From the NCBI GenBank assembly GCA_963700895.1, contig CAVOZI010000002.1:1-64000 (forward strand): a stretch of 64,000 nucleotides of DNA, written 5' to 3'. Under the pieces are notes generated by a model. That model did no database searches and was not told the origin of the DNA. It worked only from the letters and a program-made list of their open reading frames with translations. The DNA comes from Anderseniella sp963700895 (GTDB lineage: Bacteria > Pseudomonadota > Alphaproteobacteria > Rhizobiales > Aestuariivirgaceae). A program made the translations under genes and the position numbers. How positions within the stretch are numbered: the stretch's first letter is position 1; every line of letters starts with the position of its first letter. This document shows, piece after piece, positions 41,773 to 51,149 of the stretch.

Positions 41773-43332
41773 TCACTTGCGGCGGAACGAAGCCTTCAGG
41801 GCGGCAATGTCAAGCGCACCCGACCACCACGCAATCAGGAAGTAGATCGCAGCACCTGCTGCCACCAGGCACGCCAGTATGAGCAGGCGCAGAGCAAACG
41901 CAACAGAGGCATCGAATATCGGCGCGCAGACTTGCATCAGGCCGACAAGCGCCAGTCCCATGGCAATGCTTGCAAATATGATGCGAGGCAGCGCTGAGCG
42001 CATGCGGGCATCAAGGGTGAAGTCTCCCCGCTTCGACAACACTGCCGCCAGCAGCGCTGCGTTGATCCAGCCTGCGGCCGTGGTCGCAAGCGCGACGCCG
42101 ATATAAGAGAGCACCGGAAACAGTGCCAGTGCCCCGGCGATATTGACCGCCACCGAAATCATGGCGAACCACATCGGTGTTCTGGTGTCCTCGCGCGCAA
42201 AGTATGCCGGCGAGAACACCTTTATCATCACGAAGGCCGGCAGACCGGCAGCGAAAGCCATGAGCGCATTTGAGGTGGCCACCGTATCGGCCTGTCCGAA
42301 TGCGCCACGCTCGAAAAGGACATTGATTATCGGGAACGGCAGGGCCATCAGTGCGATGGCGGCAGGGACAGTGAGCAAGAGCGAAACCTCAAGGGCGCGG
42401 TTCTGGCTTGAATGCACCCCGGTTGCATCACCAGCCCGAAGCCGCCGCGACAGCTCCGGCAGCAACACCACGCCAATGGCAATGCCGATTACCCCAAGCG
42501 GCAGCTGATAGATGCGATCAGCATAGTAGAGCCACGACGCAGCGCCATCCTGCAGCGAGGCGATCATGGTGGAGACGAGCAGATTGATCTGCGTGATGCC
42601 GCCAGCTATCAGGCCGGGAATGCCGAGGCTGACCAGCCGCCTTACCCCAGGCGTGATGGTTGGCCGGCGCAGCCTGAGATTGATCCCCGCCCGTGACATG
42701 GCAACCCACAACATCAGGAATTGCAACAATCCGGCGGCGCTCACACCCCAGACCAGGGCGCGGCCGGTGGCAGGAGTGTTCCCCCAGCCGAGGACAATCA
42801 CTGCTGCAAGAACGCTTATCATCACGACATTGAGAAGGATCGGCGCAGCGGCCGCTGCAGTAAACCGGTGAAGTGAGTTGAGAATGCCGCCGAGCAGGGC
42901 AACCAGCGACATGAACGTCAGGTACGGAAACGCAATGCGGGTGAGTTCGGCGGTGAGGTCAATCTTCTCCGGATCGTCGGCAAAGCCCGGGGCAAGACCA
43001 TAGACGATCCAGGGCATCGCAAGCATTGCAAGTGCGGAAAGGAGCAGCAGGAAGGTCAGCAGCGCAGCGAGGACCTCCTCGGCAAAGCGGACGGCTTCGG
43101 TCTGGCCTTCTCCTTCCAGGCGCCGGGCGAACAACGGCACGAAGGCCGCATTGAACGCGCCCTCGGCGAAAAGCCGGCGAAACAGGTTTGGAAACCGGAA
43201 GGCGACCACGAAAGCATCTGCCACCATGCCCGTGCCAACAACGCCTGCCATCAGCATGTCCCGGACGAAACCGAGCAGCCGGCTGATCATGGTCATTGCG
43301 GCAACGGTGGTAGCTGAACGCAAGAGTCCCAT
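41773..43332 (-). CDS. murJ: Lipid II flippase MurJ (MviN)
   Basis: Polytopic membrane protein that flips lipid II for peptidoglycan synthesis. 519 residues with about 14 hydrophobic segments. MGLLRSATTVAAMTMISRLLGFVRDMLMA and FVVAFRFPNLFRRLFAEGAFNAAFVPLF are hallmark regions. ATG 43332 has GGGAG upstream; the longer open frame upstream is non-coding in character. It follows glnD by 109 bp, the conserved glnD-murJ-trpS order. Confidence 0.96.
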   Translation of the reverse strand: MGLLRSATTVAAMTMISRLLGFVRDMLMAGVVGTGMVADAFVVAFRFPNLFRRLFAEGAFNAAFVPLFARRLEGEGQTEAVRFAEEVLAALLTFLLLLSALAMLAMPWIVYGLAPGFADDPEKIDLTAELTRIAFPYLTFMSLVALLGGILNSLHRFTAAAAAPILLNVVMISVLAAVIVLGWGNTPATGRALVWGVSAAGLLQFLMLWVAMSRAGINLRLRRPTITPGVRRLVSLGIPGLIAGGITQINLLVSTMIASLQDGAASWLYYADRIYQLPLGVIGIAIGVVLLPELSRRLRAGDATGVHSSQNRALEVSLLLTVPAAIALMALPFPIINVLFERGAFGQADTVATSNALMAFAAGLPAFVMIKVFSPAYFAREDTRTPMWFAMISVAVNIAGALALFPVLSYIGVALATTAAGWINAALLAAVLSKRGDFTLDARMRSALPRIIFASIAMGLALVGLMQVCAPIFDASVAFALRLLILACLVAAGAAIYFLIAWWSGALDIAALKASFRRK

Positions 43333-43441
43333 TGCTGCTCCCGGCAAGGTTCGGCAAGGACGAATCAACCCCTGCCGGTAACAGGGATTGTCTAGACCAA
43401 CCCGGGCAGCAGCAGCAAGGCGCGGCGCTAGCCCAGGCCGT

Positions 43442-46231
43442 TCATGCCGCCTCGTCGGCTGGCAGTCTTGACTCAAGTACACCAAGCAGGCTCTCCCGGA
43501 TGGCCTGGAGCCGAGGCTTGCTGGTGATCTTCTGACCCAGCAGGTCAGTTACATAGAACACATCGACAGCACGCTCGCCAAACGTGGTCACTTGTGCAGA
43601 AGCGATGTTCAGGTTCAAACGGAACAGGCTGTCGGTCAGCTTGAACAGCAGGCCGATCCTGTCCAGACCGGCAATCTCGATGACCGTGAACCGGTTGGAG
43701 GTCTCGTTTGACACGATGACCTGCGGTTCGACCGTGAACGCCTTGATGCGCCCCTTCGGCCGCGATGCGCTGGCCACCATCTCGCGCAGCTTTATTTCGC
43801 CGGCAAAGGCTTGCCGCATCAGGGATATGATCCGTTGAAGCCGGCGCTCTTCGTCGGCAGTTTCCTCGAACTCGCGCGGAATGAGCAATGTATCCAGAGC
43901 CATGCCATCGGTAGTGGTGAAAATCTTGGCGCCGGCAATGCTGGCCCCGCCGGCCGCACATGCACCGGTCAACAGCGCCAGCAGCCTGGGATGATCCGGC
44001 ACGTAGACAGTCAATTCAGTGATCGAGGCAAACTTGTCCATGCGGATGTCGAAGGCAATGCGTTCGCCGGACTGGTCGGCCTTGTCGAGCAGACGAGCGT
44101 CCTGCACCTGATGTTCCAGATCCACCGTGTACCAGTAAGCATCGTAGTGCCGCTTGAGATATTCGCCGGTTTTCTGACTGTCCCAGTCGCTCATGGCATC
44201 CGCAAAGGCCTGTTTGGCGGCTTCGATCCGGCCACTACGGGAAATCGAGGTGTGACCGCCGGTGAGATGCGGCTCGGTTTCGGCAAACAGTGTGCGCAGA
44301 AGCTGACCTTTCCAGCCATTCCACACGCCGGGCCCGACTGCACGGATGTCCACCACGGTCAGGATCAGCAGCAGACGCAAGCGTTCGGGGCTTTGTACTT
44401 CGGCTGCGAAATCGATGATGGTCTTGTAGTCGGAGAGATCGCGCATTTGTGCGGTCTCGCTCATCAACAGATGATGTCTGACCAGCCAGACAACTGTCTC
44501 GGTTTCCGCCGCCGTCAGGCCAAAGCGCGGGCACAATGAAGCGGCCACCCGGGCGCCGGCAATCGAATGATCTTCCTTGCGGCCCTTGGCGATGTCGTGC
44601 AGCAGGACTGCAACATAGAGAACGCGCCGCGATACCACGCCTTCGATGAGGCCGGTTGCAAGCGGGTGATCTTCCTTCAACAGACCCTGCTCGATCTTCG
44701 ACAGGATACCAACAGCGCGCAGCAGGTGTTCGTCCACCGTGTAGTGGTGGTACATGTTGAACTGCATCAGCGCGATGATGCGGCCGAACTCCGGTATGAA
44801 GCGGCCAAGCACACCGGCCTCGCTCATGCGCCGCAGGATGGCTTCCGGGTCACGGGACTCGCTGAGGATCTGCATGAAAACCTCGTTCGCCCGCGGGTCG
44901 TTGCGCAGCGACTTGTCGATAAGGCGGCGGCTGCGGCGGACGAGTCTCAGCGTATGGGGATGGATCGCCAGGTTGTTCTGTTCGGCAACCCTGAACAGCT
45001 TGACGAGGTGCAAGGGGTTTGTGTCGAAGATATCGTCGCGAATGGCGCGAAGGCGGCCGGCATCGACTGTATAGGCGCCTTCATCGTCCAGCTTGATCGT
45101 CCTGCGGCGGAACTTGCCGAACAGTTCGCTCATGCTGGGCGCTTTCTTGAACTGCTGCGCCTCCAGCACTGAAGACATGATGCGTGTCAGATCACCGACG
45201 TCCTTGGCGATCAGAAAGTAGTGCTTCATGAAACGTTCGACCGACTTCAATCCGCCATGAGACGCATAGCCCAGCCGTCCGGCCATTTCCGCCTGCTTGT
45301 CGAAGCCGAGGCGGTCATCGCCCCTGCCGGTCATGAAATGCAGATGACAGCGCACGGCCCAGAGGAAATCCTCGCACTTGATGAAGCGGTTCTGCTCGCG
45401 CCTCGTGAACAGGCCCGACTTGTACAGCTCGCTCACCGAACGGGTGCCGTAAACGAACTTGGCAATCCAGAACAGCGTGTGCAGATCGCGCATGCCGCCC
45501 TTGCCATCCTTCACGTCGGGTTCAACGAGGTAACGGGATTCACCGGCGCGGCGGTGGCGCTCGTCTCGCTCGGCAAGTTTCTGTGCGATGAACTGGCGCT
45601 GATCACGGGTCATGATCTCGCTGCCGTAGCGCGCCTGCAACTCGTCGAACAGATTGTGTTGACCGCAGATGAAGCGGGCTTCCAGGACCGAGGTCATGAT
45701 TGTCGTGTCGGTGCGCACCAGCCTGATACAATCATCCACCGAGCGGGTCGAATGACCGACCTTGAATCCGAGATCCCACAGAAAATACAGCAGGTACTCG
45801 ACCACGCTTTCTCCCCATGCGGTCTGCTTGTAAGGCAGCAGGAACAACAGGTCGATGTCAGACCCCGGTGCCAGCGTGCCGCGGCCATAGCCGCCCACTG
45901 CCACGACGGCGATATGTTCCGAGGTCGATGGATTGCTCGCCGCATAGACGGTTTGCGAGGCGAACTCGTAGAGGGCGGAAATCAGTTCATCCTGCAGTAT
46001 TGAAAGCCGGGCGGCACATTCTCGGCCCTTGCCTGTGCTGGTCAGCCGGGCCTCTTCTGCCCGTCGTGACTGCGCTACCAGCGTTTTCAGATACGACAAT
46101 GCAGCAGGCCTGAAGGCAGCACTGTCGAGACCGTGTTCATCGCCGAGCCGCTTCAGGTGCTCGACAATGGCGGCAGCACAATAAACCGGTTCAGGCTGCA
46201 GGGCGGAAGGTCGTCTGGAAATTTTGCTCAT
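43442..46231 (-). CDS. glnD: [Protein-PII] uridylyltransferase/uridylyl-removing enzyme GlnD
   Basis: Nitrogen sensor that modifies PII proteins in response to glutamine. 929 residues: nucleotidyltransferase domain (VGGYGRGTLAPGSDIDLLFLL with the G-S and D-x-D residues), HD domain with HDIAKGRKEDHS, and two C-terminal ACT domains (TVYVPDHPRLLALLTG and VIEIAGLDRIGLLFKLTDSL). Start ATG 46231. Located 38 bp after mutS. Confidence 0.97.
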   Translation of the reverse strand: MSKISRRPSALQPEPVYCAAAIVEHLKRLGDEHGLDSAAFRPAALSYLKTLVAQSRRAEEARLTSTGKGRECAARLSILQDELISALYEFASQTVYAASNPSTSEHIAVVAVGGYGRGTLAPGSDIDLLFLLPYKQTAWGESVVEYLLYFLWDLGFKVGHSTRSVDDCIRLVRTDTTIMTSVLEARFICGQHNLFDELQARYGSEIMTRDQRQFIAQKLAERDERHRRAGESRYLVEPDVKDGKGGMRDLHTLFWIAKFVYGTRSVSELYKSGLFTRREQNRFIKCEDFLWAVRCHLHFMTGRGDDRLGFDKQAEMAGRLGYASHGGLKSVERFMKHYFLIAKDVGDLTRIMSSVLEAQQFKKAPSMSELFGKFRRRTIKLDDEGAYTVDAGRLRAIRDDIFDTNPLHLVKLFRVAEQNNLAIHPHTLRLVRRSRRLIDKSLRNDPRANEVFMQILSESRDPEAILRRMSEAGVLGRFIPEFGRIIALMQFNMYHHYTVDEHLLRAVGILSKIEQGLLKEDHPLATGLIEGVVSRRVLYVAVLLHDIAKGRKEDHSIAGARVAASLCPRFGLTAAETETVVWLVRHHLLMSETAQMRDLSDYKTIIDFAAEVQSPERLRLLLILTVVDIRAVGPGVWNGWKGQLLRTLFAETEPHLTGGHTSISRSGRIEAAKQAFADAMSDWDSQKTGEYLKRHYDAYWYTVDLEHQVQDARLLDKADQSGERIAFDIRMDKFASITELTVYVPDHPRLLALLTGACAAGGASIAGAKIFTTTDGMALDTLLIPREFEETADEERRLQRIISLMRQAFAGEIKLREMVASASRPKGRIKAFTVEPQVIVSNETSNRFTVIEIAGLDRIGLLFKLTDSLFRLNLNIASAQVTTFGERAVDVFYVTDLLGQKITSKPRLQAIRESLLGVLESRLPADEAA

Positions 46232-46269
46232 GGCAACAGGTTATGACGAAAAAGGTAGTTGCCTCGACC

Positions 46270-49035
46270 CTAGCCTGAGCCGCATTCCGCTGCCAGCCTT
46301 TTCAGTTCGTAAACCAGCTCGAGCGCCTCGCGCGGGCTGAGTTCATCCGGCAAGACTGCCTGGAGCTTTCCAGTCAGCTCTGCCACGCCCGGTGGTGCCG
46401 GCTGAAGTTTGTCCGGGGCCCGCCGGAGTGTGGCAGAAAACAGGGGCAAGTCATCAACGATGCGCTGATGGACCTGTGTCCGCTCGGATTCCTCCAGCAG
46501 GTGCAAGACCTCGGTGGCACGGTCTATGACCGCAGACGGCAGGCCTGCAAGACGGGCAACCTGAATGCCGTAGGAGCGGTCCGCGGCCCCCGGCACAACC
46601 TGATGCAGAAAGATCACATCACCCTGCCATTCGCGAACCTTGACCGTCGCGTTTGCAACCGTATCGAGCCGAGACGCCAAGGCGGTCAGCTCGTGGAAGT
46701 GGGTTGCGAACAAGGCCCGGCACCGGTTCACCTGGTGCAAGTGCTCGACGCACGCCCAGGCGATGGACAGGCCATCATAGGTGGCGGTTCCACGGCCTAT
46801 TTCATCCAGTATGACCAAAGACCGATCAGTCGCGAGGTTCAGAATGGTCGCCGTCTCCACCATCTCGACCATGAAGGTGGACCGGCCGCGCGCCAGATCA
46901 TCGGCGGCACCGACGCGTGAAAAGATGCGATCGACCACGCCGATGTGAGCCGCGCTCGCCGGTACGAAGCTGCCAGCCTGTGCCATCAGCGCAATAAGCG
47001 CGTTCTGGCGCAAATAGGTCGACTTGCCCGCCATGTTGGGGCCGGTAATGAGCTTGATGTGGCGGGTAGGATTGTCCTCCTCATCCAGCTCACCGGCGGA
47101 GAGGCTGCAGTCATTGGGGACAAAGGCCGTCCCGCCCTGCTTGCGCAGGGCAGCCTCGACCACCGGATGGCGGCCTGCCTCGATTTCGAACCGGCAGGAG
47201 GCATCCACGACAGGACGGACATAGTTATGGCGCATGGCCAGTTCGGCCAGCGCAGCAAGCACATCCAGCTCAGCCATTGCCCCGGCGATCGAATGAACCA
47301 TGCCTGCGCGTTCACGCACCATGGCCGCTAATTGCTCGAACAGTTCCAGCTCGATTGCCCGGGCCCGATCAGCAGCTGCAAGAATCTTCTGCTCCAAACC
47401 GGCCAGTTCCGTCGTGGTGAAACGCATGGCATTGGCCATTGTCTGGCGATGGATGAAGCGGCCCGCATGAGACGCGTCCAGCAATTGCTCGCCAGCCTGC
47501 TGGTTTAGTTCGATAAAGTAGCCAAGCATGTTGTTGTGCTTGATCTTCAGCGTTCTGATGCCGGTTTCATCAGCATAGCTGGCCTGCAGACCGGCGATCA
47601 CCTTGCGGCTTTCGTCACGTAGCGCCCGGCACTCGTCGAGTTCAGCGTTGGCTCCGGCGCGGATGAAGCCACCATCGCGGACAACGGCCGGCAGTTCGTC
47701 CGCCAGAATCGCATCCAGGTGAGCTGTAAAGTCCGTATCCGCCGCATCAAGACTTGCAAAGATGTTGGCGAGACGGGTTGGCCAGGGATCAAGTCCGTGG
47801 CGGTGGCCGAAGCGTTCGACCAGCATCGCTGCAGTGCGGATACCGCCGCCAATGGTGGCAAGGTCACGCGGCGAGCCGCGGCCAAGCGACAGCCGCGACA
47901 GGGCCCGGGTGACATCCGGTACCTGGCGCAGGATGGCGCGAACGTCCTGGCAAATCTGCTGGCCATGAGCATCAGTGAAGGCCTCTACCGCATCATGACG
48001 CGCGGAGATTGCCGCAACGCCCGTCAGCGGGGCAGCCAGCCAGTCTGCAAGCAGACGGCTGCCTGAACCCGTCACGGTCGTGTCGATGGCGTCCAGCAGG
48101 CTGCCGGACCTGCTGCCGGACAAGGTCTTTACCAACTCCAGATTGGCGCGGGTCGCTGCGTCTATGAGCACGCTGTGCCCGGGTTCGCGCAGTACCGGCG
48201 GACGCAGGGCCGGCAACCTGCCCACCTGGGTAAGCTCGACATAATCGAGCAGCGCGCCACAGGCGGCTGTGACTGCCCTGTCAAAATTGCCGAACGCATC
48301 CAGTGCCGCCACCTTGTAGTAGTTGCGAAGCCGGTCGCCGGCAGCGGCTGAGTCAAACCGGGATGCCGGCATTGGCGTCAGCACCGCCCGGTAGCCAGCC
48401 AGAACCGGACCGGCCTCCTCGTCTCCCAGAAGTGTGTCGGGCACCAGCAATTCAGACGGGTCTAGCCGCGCAAGTTCCGCCATCAGCGATACCTGCGTCA
48501 CTGCCGTCACCTCGAATTCGCCGGTCGACATGTCCAGCCAGGCCAACCCCATGTCGCGACTCGACCTTACCCGGGCAAGCGCTGCCAGGTAGTTGTTGCG
48601 GCCTGAGTGGAGCAGGTTGTCTTCGGTCAGCGTGCCGGGCGTGACAAGCCTTACGACATCGCGCCGGACAACAGATTTCGACCCCCTCTTGCGGGCCTCA
48701 GCCGGGTCCTCGGTCTGCTCGCACACCGCGACCTTGTGGCCGAGCCGGATCAATTTCTGCAGGTAGTCATCAGCTGCGTGCACCGGTACGCCGCACATCG
48801 GAATATCATCACCGAGGTGCTTGCCGCGTTTGGTCAGCGCGATGCCGAGCGCCGCTGACGCCACCTCCGCATCCGTGAAGAACAATTCGTAGAAGTCGCC
48901 CATCCTATAAAACAGCAGGCTGTCGGGATTGGCCTGCTTGATTTCCAGGTACTGCGCCATCATCGGGGTGATTCGTGCCTGCTCGGCGGCAAGCGCCCCG
49001 GGACCGTCTCCTGCTGATGTGCCGTGCTCATTCAT
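46270..49035 (-). CDS. mutS: DNA mismatch repair protein MutS
   Basis: Mismatch-recognition ATPase, about 921 residues. The mismatch-binding domain has the Phe-x-Glu as YRMGDFYELFF; Walker A is GPNMAGKSTYLRQ and Walker B LVILDEIGRGTATYDG; the HFHELTAL switch follows. I choose ATG 49035 (MNEHGTSAGDG); the frame is open to 49095 but without family support. Order mutS-glnD-murJ is conserved in rhizobia. Confidence 0.96.
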   Translation of the reverse strand: MNEHGTSAGDGPGALAAEQARITPMMAQYLEIKQANPDSLLFYRMGDFYELFFTDAEVASAALGIALTKRGKHLGDDIPMCGVPVHAADDYLQKLIRLGHKVAVCEQTEDPAEARKRGSKSVVRRDVVRLVTPGTLTEDNLLHSGRNNYLAALARVRSSRDMGLAWLDMSTGEFEVTAVTQVSLMAELARLDPSELLVPDTLLGDEEAGPVLAGYRAVLTPMPASRFDSAAAGDRLRNYYKVAALDAFGNFDRAVTAACGALLDYVELTQVGRLPALRPPVLREPGHSVLIDAATRANLELVKTLSGSRSGSLLDAIDTTVTGSGSRLLADWLAAPLTGVAAISARHDAVEAFTDAHGQQICQDVRAILRQVPDVTRALSRLSLGRGSPRDLATIGGGIRTAAMLVERFGHRHGLDPWPTRLANIFASLDAADTDFTAHLDAILADELPAVVRDGGFIRAGANAELDECRALRDESRKVIAGLQASYADETGIRTLKIKHNNMLGYFIELNQQAGEQLLDASHAGRFIHRQTMANAMRFTTTELAGLEQKILAAADRARAIELELFEQLAAMVRERAGMVHSIAGAMAELDVLAALAELAMRHNYVRPVVDASCRFEIEAGRHPVVEAALRKQGGTAFVPNDCSLSAGELDEEDNPTRHIKLITGPNMAGKSTYLRQNALIALMAQAGSFVPASAAHIGVVDRIFSRVGAADDLARGRSTFMVEMVETATILNLATDRSLVILDEIGRGTATYDGLSIAWACVEHLHQVNRCRALFATHFHELTALASRLDTVANATVKVREWQGDVIFLHQVVPGAADRSYGIQVARLAGLPSAVIDRATEVLHLLEESERTQVHQRIVDDLPLFSATLRRAPDKLQPAPPGVAELTGKLQAVLPDELSPREALELVYELKRLAAECGSG

Positions 49036-49134
49036 GACGGGACAGACTAGACGAACACTGGCATGTGCGTCGTGCAGCTTGTCTAGATCATCCACAACCG
49101 CAAGGCGGCCGGCTATGCAAGGTCCACCTCGGGA

Positions 49135-51042
49135 TCAGGCCGCGTCGGTGACTCGGGTGAGGCCTGCAATCGCTGCCTCAAGGTCCGTGCGATCAAATGG
49201 TTTTGCGAGATATCCGTCCATGCCGGCGCGGGCGCCTGCTGCATGGTCATCACTGCTGGCATTGGCCGACAAGGCAAGTATCGGCACCGGTTGCTTGACG
49301 CCCGCCCCGCGCTCGATGGCACGAATCTGGCGCGTTGCCTCAAGACCATCAATGCCGGGCATCTGGATGTCCATAAGTATCACGTCATAGCCGGCGCAAC
49401 CGGTTTCGGCGATGTTGCGTCCGGTTTTGCTGACCGCTGCTTCACCATTTGCCAGGTGATGCACCCGGTGACCTGCCGACGTCAGTATCTTGGTGGCAAG
49501 CAGCATGTTGATGTTGTTGTCCTCGACGAGCAGAACACTCTTGCTGCCGGCGCTGCCGGTCCGGCGCTGCCATCCGGACGTCTCGCGCAAACCTGGCCAG
49601 GATTTCTGAACTACTTCATCCGGCCGGCCCAACTGCTGGACCAGCGTGGCCCGGCGGGCAGGCTTGAGCAGGTAACCAAAGCGCGCGTCCTCGAGCAACT
49701 CCCGGTACTGCCGGCGCTGTTCCGGCTTCAGCAGTATCCACACACCGGCAGCATGCGCCGCATGTCCGCTGGCAAGCCTGGCAAGCTCCTGTGGCGTTTC
49801 GCAGAGACCTGAATCAATCAGCAGGAGGGGTTTCAACCCTTCACTCGAAGCGGTGGCAGCTTCCACGGCGGATGCAATGCCTGCTGTTGCGTCTGCATGA
49901 TGGACTTCGGCGCCGTAAGCCTCAAGATAGAGGTTGAACACTTCCCGGTTCACGCCTTCGGACATGGCCACTACGGCGTGTGTTCCCGCCATGGGACCAG
50001 CCCGGCCTGATGGCTCAGCCGCAGACCCGTTGTCTGCGCAGGGCAACGGCAACTCGACCACGAAAGACGATCCCCGCCCCACAATGCTTTCGACCCTGAT
50101 ACTGCCGCCCATCAGTTCTGCAAGCTGGCGGGTAATCGACAGTCCAAGACCTGTGCCGCGGCCTGCCATAGCCTGCGGCAGAGAGGATTGAACGAAATTG
50201 TCGAAAACCTTGTCTAGTTCATCGTCCGGTATGCCGAACCCGGTGTCGCGGACCTCGATGGTGATCATGCCGGGCGCCTGGGCTGGCTCAACCCTGACGA
50301 TGACGCCGCCTTCGGCGGTGAACTTTATTGCGTTGCCCACGAGATTCAGCAGAACCTGGCGTACCCGCTTTTCATCCGCCATGACTTGCTGTGGCAGTGC
50401 CGGCGAAACAAAGCCGCCAAGTTCGATGCCCTTGGCATGGGCGCGCGGTGACATGAGCTCGATGACCAACTCGACACAGTCAACCAAATCCACCGGTGCA
50501 TTTGAAACGGTCATCTTGCTCGCGTCGTTGCGGGCTGCGTCCAGCAATTCGTCGATGATCGACAACAGGGAGCGCGCTGAAACATCCGCGACTTCGGCAT
50601 AGCTTTTCTGGGCCTCCGAAAGGGAGGTATCCAGCAGCAGTCCGGTCATGCCGAGCACACCGTTCAACGGCGTGCGCAGTTCGTGCGAGACTGTGGCAAG
50701 AAACCGCGACTTCGCCTGATTGGCCTCATCAGCGGCCGCACGGGCGTCTCGCAACTGCACCAGCGCATTCTCAAGTTCGCGGAGATAGCGTCGAGCCAGA
50801 CGCCAGACGTGCAGGATTCCTCCGCACAGAAAAACCAGAAGCACCGTCAGCAACATGACTGAGGTGTAAATCCAGCCGGGCTCATGGGTAACCATGCCCG
50901 CGATGCCACTCGCGAGCAGGAGCAGAGCCAATGCCATTGCCATGCTCGCGATAATGAAGACGTGCCGCCGGAGCCTCACCATAGTCATGGTGCGGTTGCT
51001 GCGCCGCCGTTCAACGGCGACTTCTGGCCGGGCGTCGTCCAC
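49135..51042 (-). CDS. Membrane-bound hybrid sensor histidine kinase
   Basis: 635-residue two-component hybrid. Two membrane helices (about 29-51 and 59-79) with a very short periplasmic loop, a coiled-coil linker, a dimerisation domain with the phospho-acceptor His120 in ATVSHELRTPLNG, an ATPase domain (NLVGNAIKFTAEGG, DTGFGIPDDELDKVFDNF, GRGTGLGLSI), a degenerate receiver-like region (about 345-490, LLLIDSGL and GYLLKPARR) and a receiver with Asp558 in DVILMDIQMPG. Start GTG 51042 has GGGGAG upstream. There is no cognate regulator gene nearby and the signal is unknown. Confidence 0.88.
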   Translation of the reverse strand: MDDARPEVAVERRRSNRTMTMVRLRRHVFIIASMAMALALLLLASGIAGMVTHEPGWIYTSVMLLTVLLVFLCGGILHVWRLARRYLRELENALVQLRDARAAADEANQAKSRFLATVSHELRTPLNGVLGMTGLLLDTSLSEAQKSYAEVADVSARSLLSIIDELLDAARNDASKMTVSNAPVDLVDCVELVIELMSPRAHAKGIELGGFVSPALPQQVMADEKRVRQVLLNLVGNAIKFTAEGGVIVRVEPAQAPGMITIEVRDTGFGIPDDELDKVFDNFVQSSLPQAMAGRGTGLGLSITRQLAELMGGSIRVESIVGRGSSFVVELPLPCADNGSAAEPSGRAGPMAGTHAVVAMSEGVNREVFNLYLEAYGAEVHHADATAGIASAVEAATASSEGLKPLLLIDSGLCETPQELARLASGHAAHAAGVWILLKPEQRRQYRELLEDARFGYLLKPARRATLVQQLGRPDEVVQKSWPGLRETSGWQRRTGSAGSKSVLLVEDNNINMLLATKILTSAGHRVHHLANGEAAVSKTGRNIAETGCAGYDVILMDIQMPGIDGLEATRQIRAIERGAGVKQPVPILALSANASSDDHAAGARAGMDGYLAKPFDRTDLEAAIAGLTRVTDAA

Positions 51043-51149
51043 GCGTGCTCCCCTTCGACGGTATAAGTCCCTCCGAACCTGTTTATGGCCCAGGGAGCGT
51101 TAGGGCCGGCCTATCGCGATTGCTAAAACTTTATCGATTCCGATCCAGA

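Noticed and set aside
49046..49086. CTAGAC/GTCTAG arms between mutS and the kinase gene.
   Set aside because: Short arms with a long spacer of about 28 bases; likely chance.
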